Below are positions 63,121 to 64,000 of a DNA stretch of 64,000 nucleotides, one piece after another. The notes under the pieces were generated by a model. It did no database searches. It was not told where the DNA came from and saw only the letters and a program-made list of their open reading frames with translations. Source of the stretch: Mycolicibacterium aromaticivorans JS19b1 = JCM 16368 (lineage in GTDB: Bacteria > Actinomycetota > Actinomycetes > Mycobacteriales > Mycobacteriaceae). Each line of letters starts with the position of its first letter. Position 1 is the stretch's first letter. Made by a program: the position numbers and the translations under genes. The stretch lies in the NCBI RefSeq assembly GCF_000559085.1, contig NZ_JALN02000001.1, positions 2,728,001 through 2,792,000 on the forward strand. The letters are read 5' to 3'.

Positions 63121-63560
63121 GATCGTTTCTCCTGCAGTGTCGCGGTGAGGGCGGCGAGGACCCGCATGCCCTCGGCCAGGGCGCGGGCGTCGTCGTCGAG
63201 CTGGTCGAGTGCTTGGGACAGTGCCGCTCGCCGGGCGGCCCGCGAGGCATCAGCGAGTTTCTGCGCCGGCGGGGTGAGGGTCAGACGGCCGACGCGCCGG
63301 TCGTCGGGGTCGGGGTTGCGAGTGAGCAGTCCGTCGGATGACAGCTTGGACACCAGCGTGGACGCGGTGTTGGCGGCCAGGCCGAGTTCGGCGGCGGCCG
63401 CGCTGACCGAAATCCCCGGCTGCCGCGCGACCAGTCGCAACAGCTCGGCCTGGGATTCGGTCAATCCGGCGAAGGAGGTACCCGCTGTGCGGCGGACCGT
63501 GCGCCGGAACCGGCCGACTGTGCCGAACAACTCGGCGACGAGATCGGTGCGGAGGCTCAC
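63117..63560 (-). CDS. MarR-family transcriptional regulator
   Basis: 147 aa, winged helix. TESQAELLRLVARQPGISVSAAAAELGLAANTASTLVSKL (quoted in pieces) holds the recognition helix at about residues 50-75, followed by the wing LLTRNPDPDDRRVGRL. It heads the ABC exporter operon, and a perfect 11-bp-arm palindrome lies 8 bp upstream of its start, so it is probably an autorepressor induced by the exported compound. Confidence 0.88.
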   Translation of the reverse strand: MSLRTDLVAELFGTVGRFRRTVRRTAGTSFAGLTESQAELLRLVARQPGISVSAAAAELGLAANTASTLVSKLSSDGLLTRNPDPDDRRVGRLTLTPPAQKLADASRAARRAALSQALDQLDDDARALAEGMRVLAALTATLQEKRS

Positions 63561-63567
63561 CCCACCA

Positions 63568-63592
63568 ACTTAGCTCTGTTCCAGAGCTAAGT
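63568..63592. promoter_or_regulatory. MarR operator: perfect palindrome upstream of the exporter operon
   Basis: ACTTAGCTCTG-TTC-CAGAGCTAAGT, perfect 11-bp arms with a 3-bp centre, 8-32 bp upstream of the MarR start. The stop codon of the upstream phosphoesterase gene (63587-63589) lies inside the right arm. No U-tract follows, so a terminator is less likely than an operator. Confidence 0.7.
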
Positions 63593-64000
63593 CTTCTCAA
63601 TGCGGTGCTGCTGCACGTCGGCCAGCACCCCCGGCCGGGTCACAACGGTCATGTATGTGCAGAACGGCTGACGGCGACGGTCGGTCGGCGAGCCCGGATT
63701 CAGCAGCCGCAGGCCGGTCTTCGCAGTGGTGTCCCACGGGATGTGGCTGTGGCCGAACACCAGCACATCGGTGTGCGGATACTGCTGCGCCATCCGGGCT
63801 TCCCGACCCGACGCGGCCCCGGTCTCGTGCACGACGGTGAAGCGCAGGTCGTCCAACGTCACGTCGGCGCGCTCGGGTAACCGCGACCGCAGGTCGGGGC
63901 CGTCGTTGTTGCCCCAGCAGGCGATCAGGCGACGAGAGCGCGCCGACAGCTCGTCGAGCAGGCCCACCTCGACCCAGTCGCCGGCGTGGATGACGACGTC
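63587..64000 (-). CDS. Calcineurin-like metallophosphoesterase (YfcE/MJ0936 type), 5' part outside window
   Basis: The frame is open to the last base (64000), so the N-terminus with the first metal motif DxH is missing. Visible: VVIHAGDW (metal Asp), ACWGNNDGPD (GNHD-type motif), and VLVFGHSHIPW (GHxH) near residue 90 of the visible part, and LLNPGSPTDRR. These are the di-metal site motifs of MJ0936-like phosphodiesterases. Same strand as the MarR operon, 26 bp upstream of its start. Confidence 0.83.
   Translation of the reverse strand, partial: DVVIHAGDWVEVGLLDELSARSRRLIACWGNNDGPDLRSRLPERADVTLDDLRFTVVHETGAASGREARMAQQYPHTDVLVFGHSHIPWDTTAKTGLRLLNPGSPTDRRRQPFCTYMTVVTRPGVLADVQQHRIEKT

Overview
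The window is high-GC actinobacterial chromosome, almost certainly from a Mycobacterium/Mycolicibacterium. Evidence: a block matching the gene order I recall for M. tuberculosis Rv0023-Rv0028 (ESX-associated DUF4226, DUF2580 and DUF2694 proteins with an NlpC/P60 enzyme), several F420-type luciferase-like oxidoreductases, three P450s, an MceA protein, maltokinase, a mycofactocin-type SDR, a perfect KstR (cholesterol regulon) box, and recC-recB-recD in mycobacterial order. No rRNA, tRNA, CRISPR array, phage or insertion sequence was seen. Homologies to Rv genes are from memory; no search was run.

Layout. 1-4.1 kb: XRE regulator (cut by the window edge), NlpC/P60 hydrolase, two DUF4226-type proteins, an EspC-like protein and a DUF2694 protein, tightly packed on the + strand; a 41-codon ORF and a LipE-type esterase/nitrobindin pair face them. 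5.8-9.7 kb: tandem VOC proteins, methyltransferase, STAS protein, rhomboid protease, small secreted protein. 9.7-14.6 kb: lutABC lactate oxidation operon and the Kup potassium transporter. 14.6-19.9 kb: FAD monooxygenase, SDR-TetR operon divergent from a zinc-type dehydrogenase, and a TetR-LLM operon. 20.0-25.1 kb: P450-ferredoxin-NIPSNAP-like-P450 operon, a TetR gene and a crotonase; the last two share one operator-like motif. 25.2-28.1 kb: a molybdopterin oxidoreductase with its TetR gene (Rv0197/Rv0196-like) and a 20-bp operator palindrome.

28.2-36.5 kb: two thioesterases, EF-G2, a membrane adenylate cyclase, LLM-SDR pair, DUF1275 protein and mycofactocin-type SDR. 36.5-44.7 kb: FadD19-like acyl-CoA synthetase under a KstR box, TetR-LLM pair, orphan MceA, SGNH hydrolase, and a TetR gene near a CYP138-like P450, with three GTAC-N6-GTAC sites at their promoters. 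44.7-52.8 kb: head-to-head pair of BatA-like VWA membrane proteins, a 24-codon ORF coupled to an 81-aa gene, PPOX/DUF2470 protein, Rnk/GreA-like factor, quinone oxidoreductase, maltokinase behind a SigF-like promoter, and a Tat-type sulfatase. 53.1-61.4 kb: recCBD. 61.5-64.0 kb: DrrAB-type ABC exporter and MarR regulator with a perfect operator, then a truncated metallophosphoesterase.

The strongest unexplained signals are regulatory and architectural: the paired GTAC-N6-GTAC operators, the operator shared by the 23.5 kb TetR gene and the crotonase, a 30-bp hairpin repeat present as tandem pairs in two convergent gaps, and the repeated helical domain in three consecutive genes of the Rv0023-Rv0028-like block, once fused to a peptidoglycan hydrolase domain.
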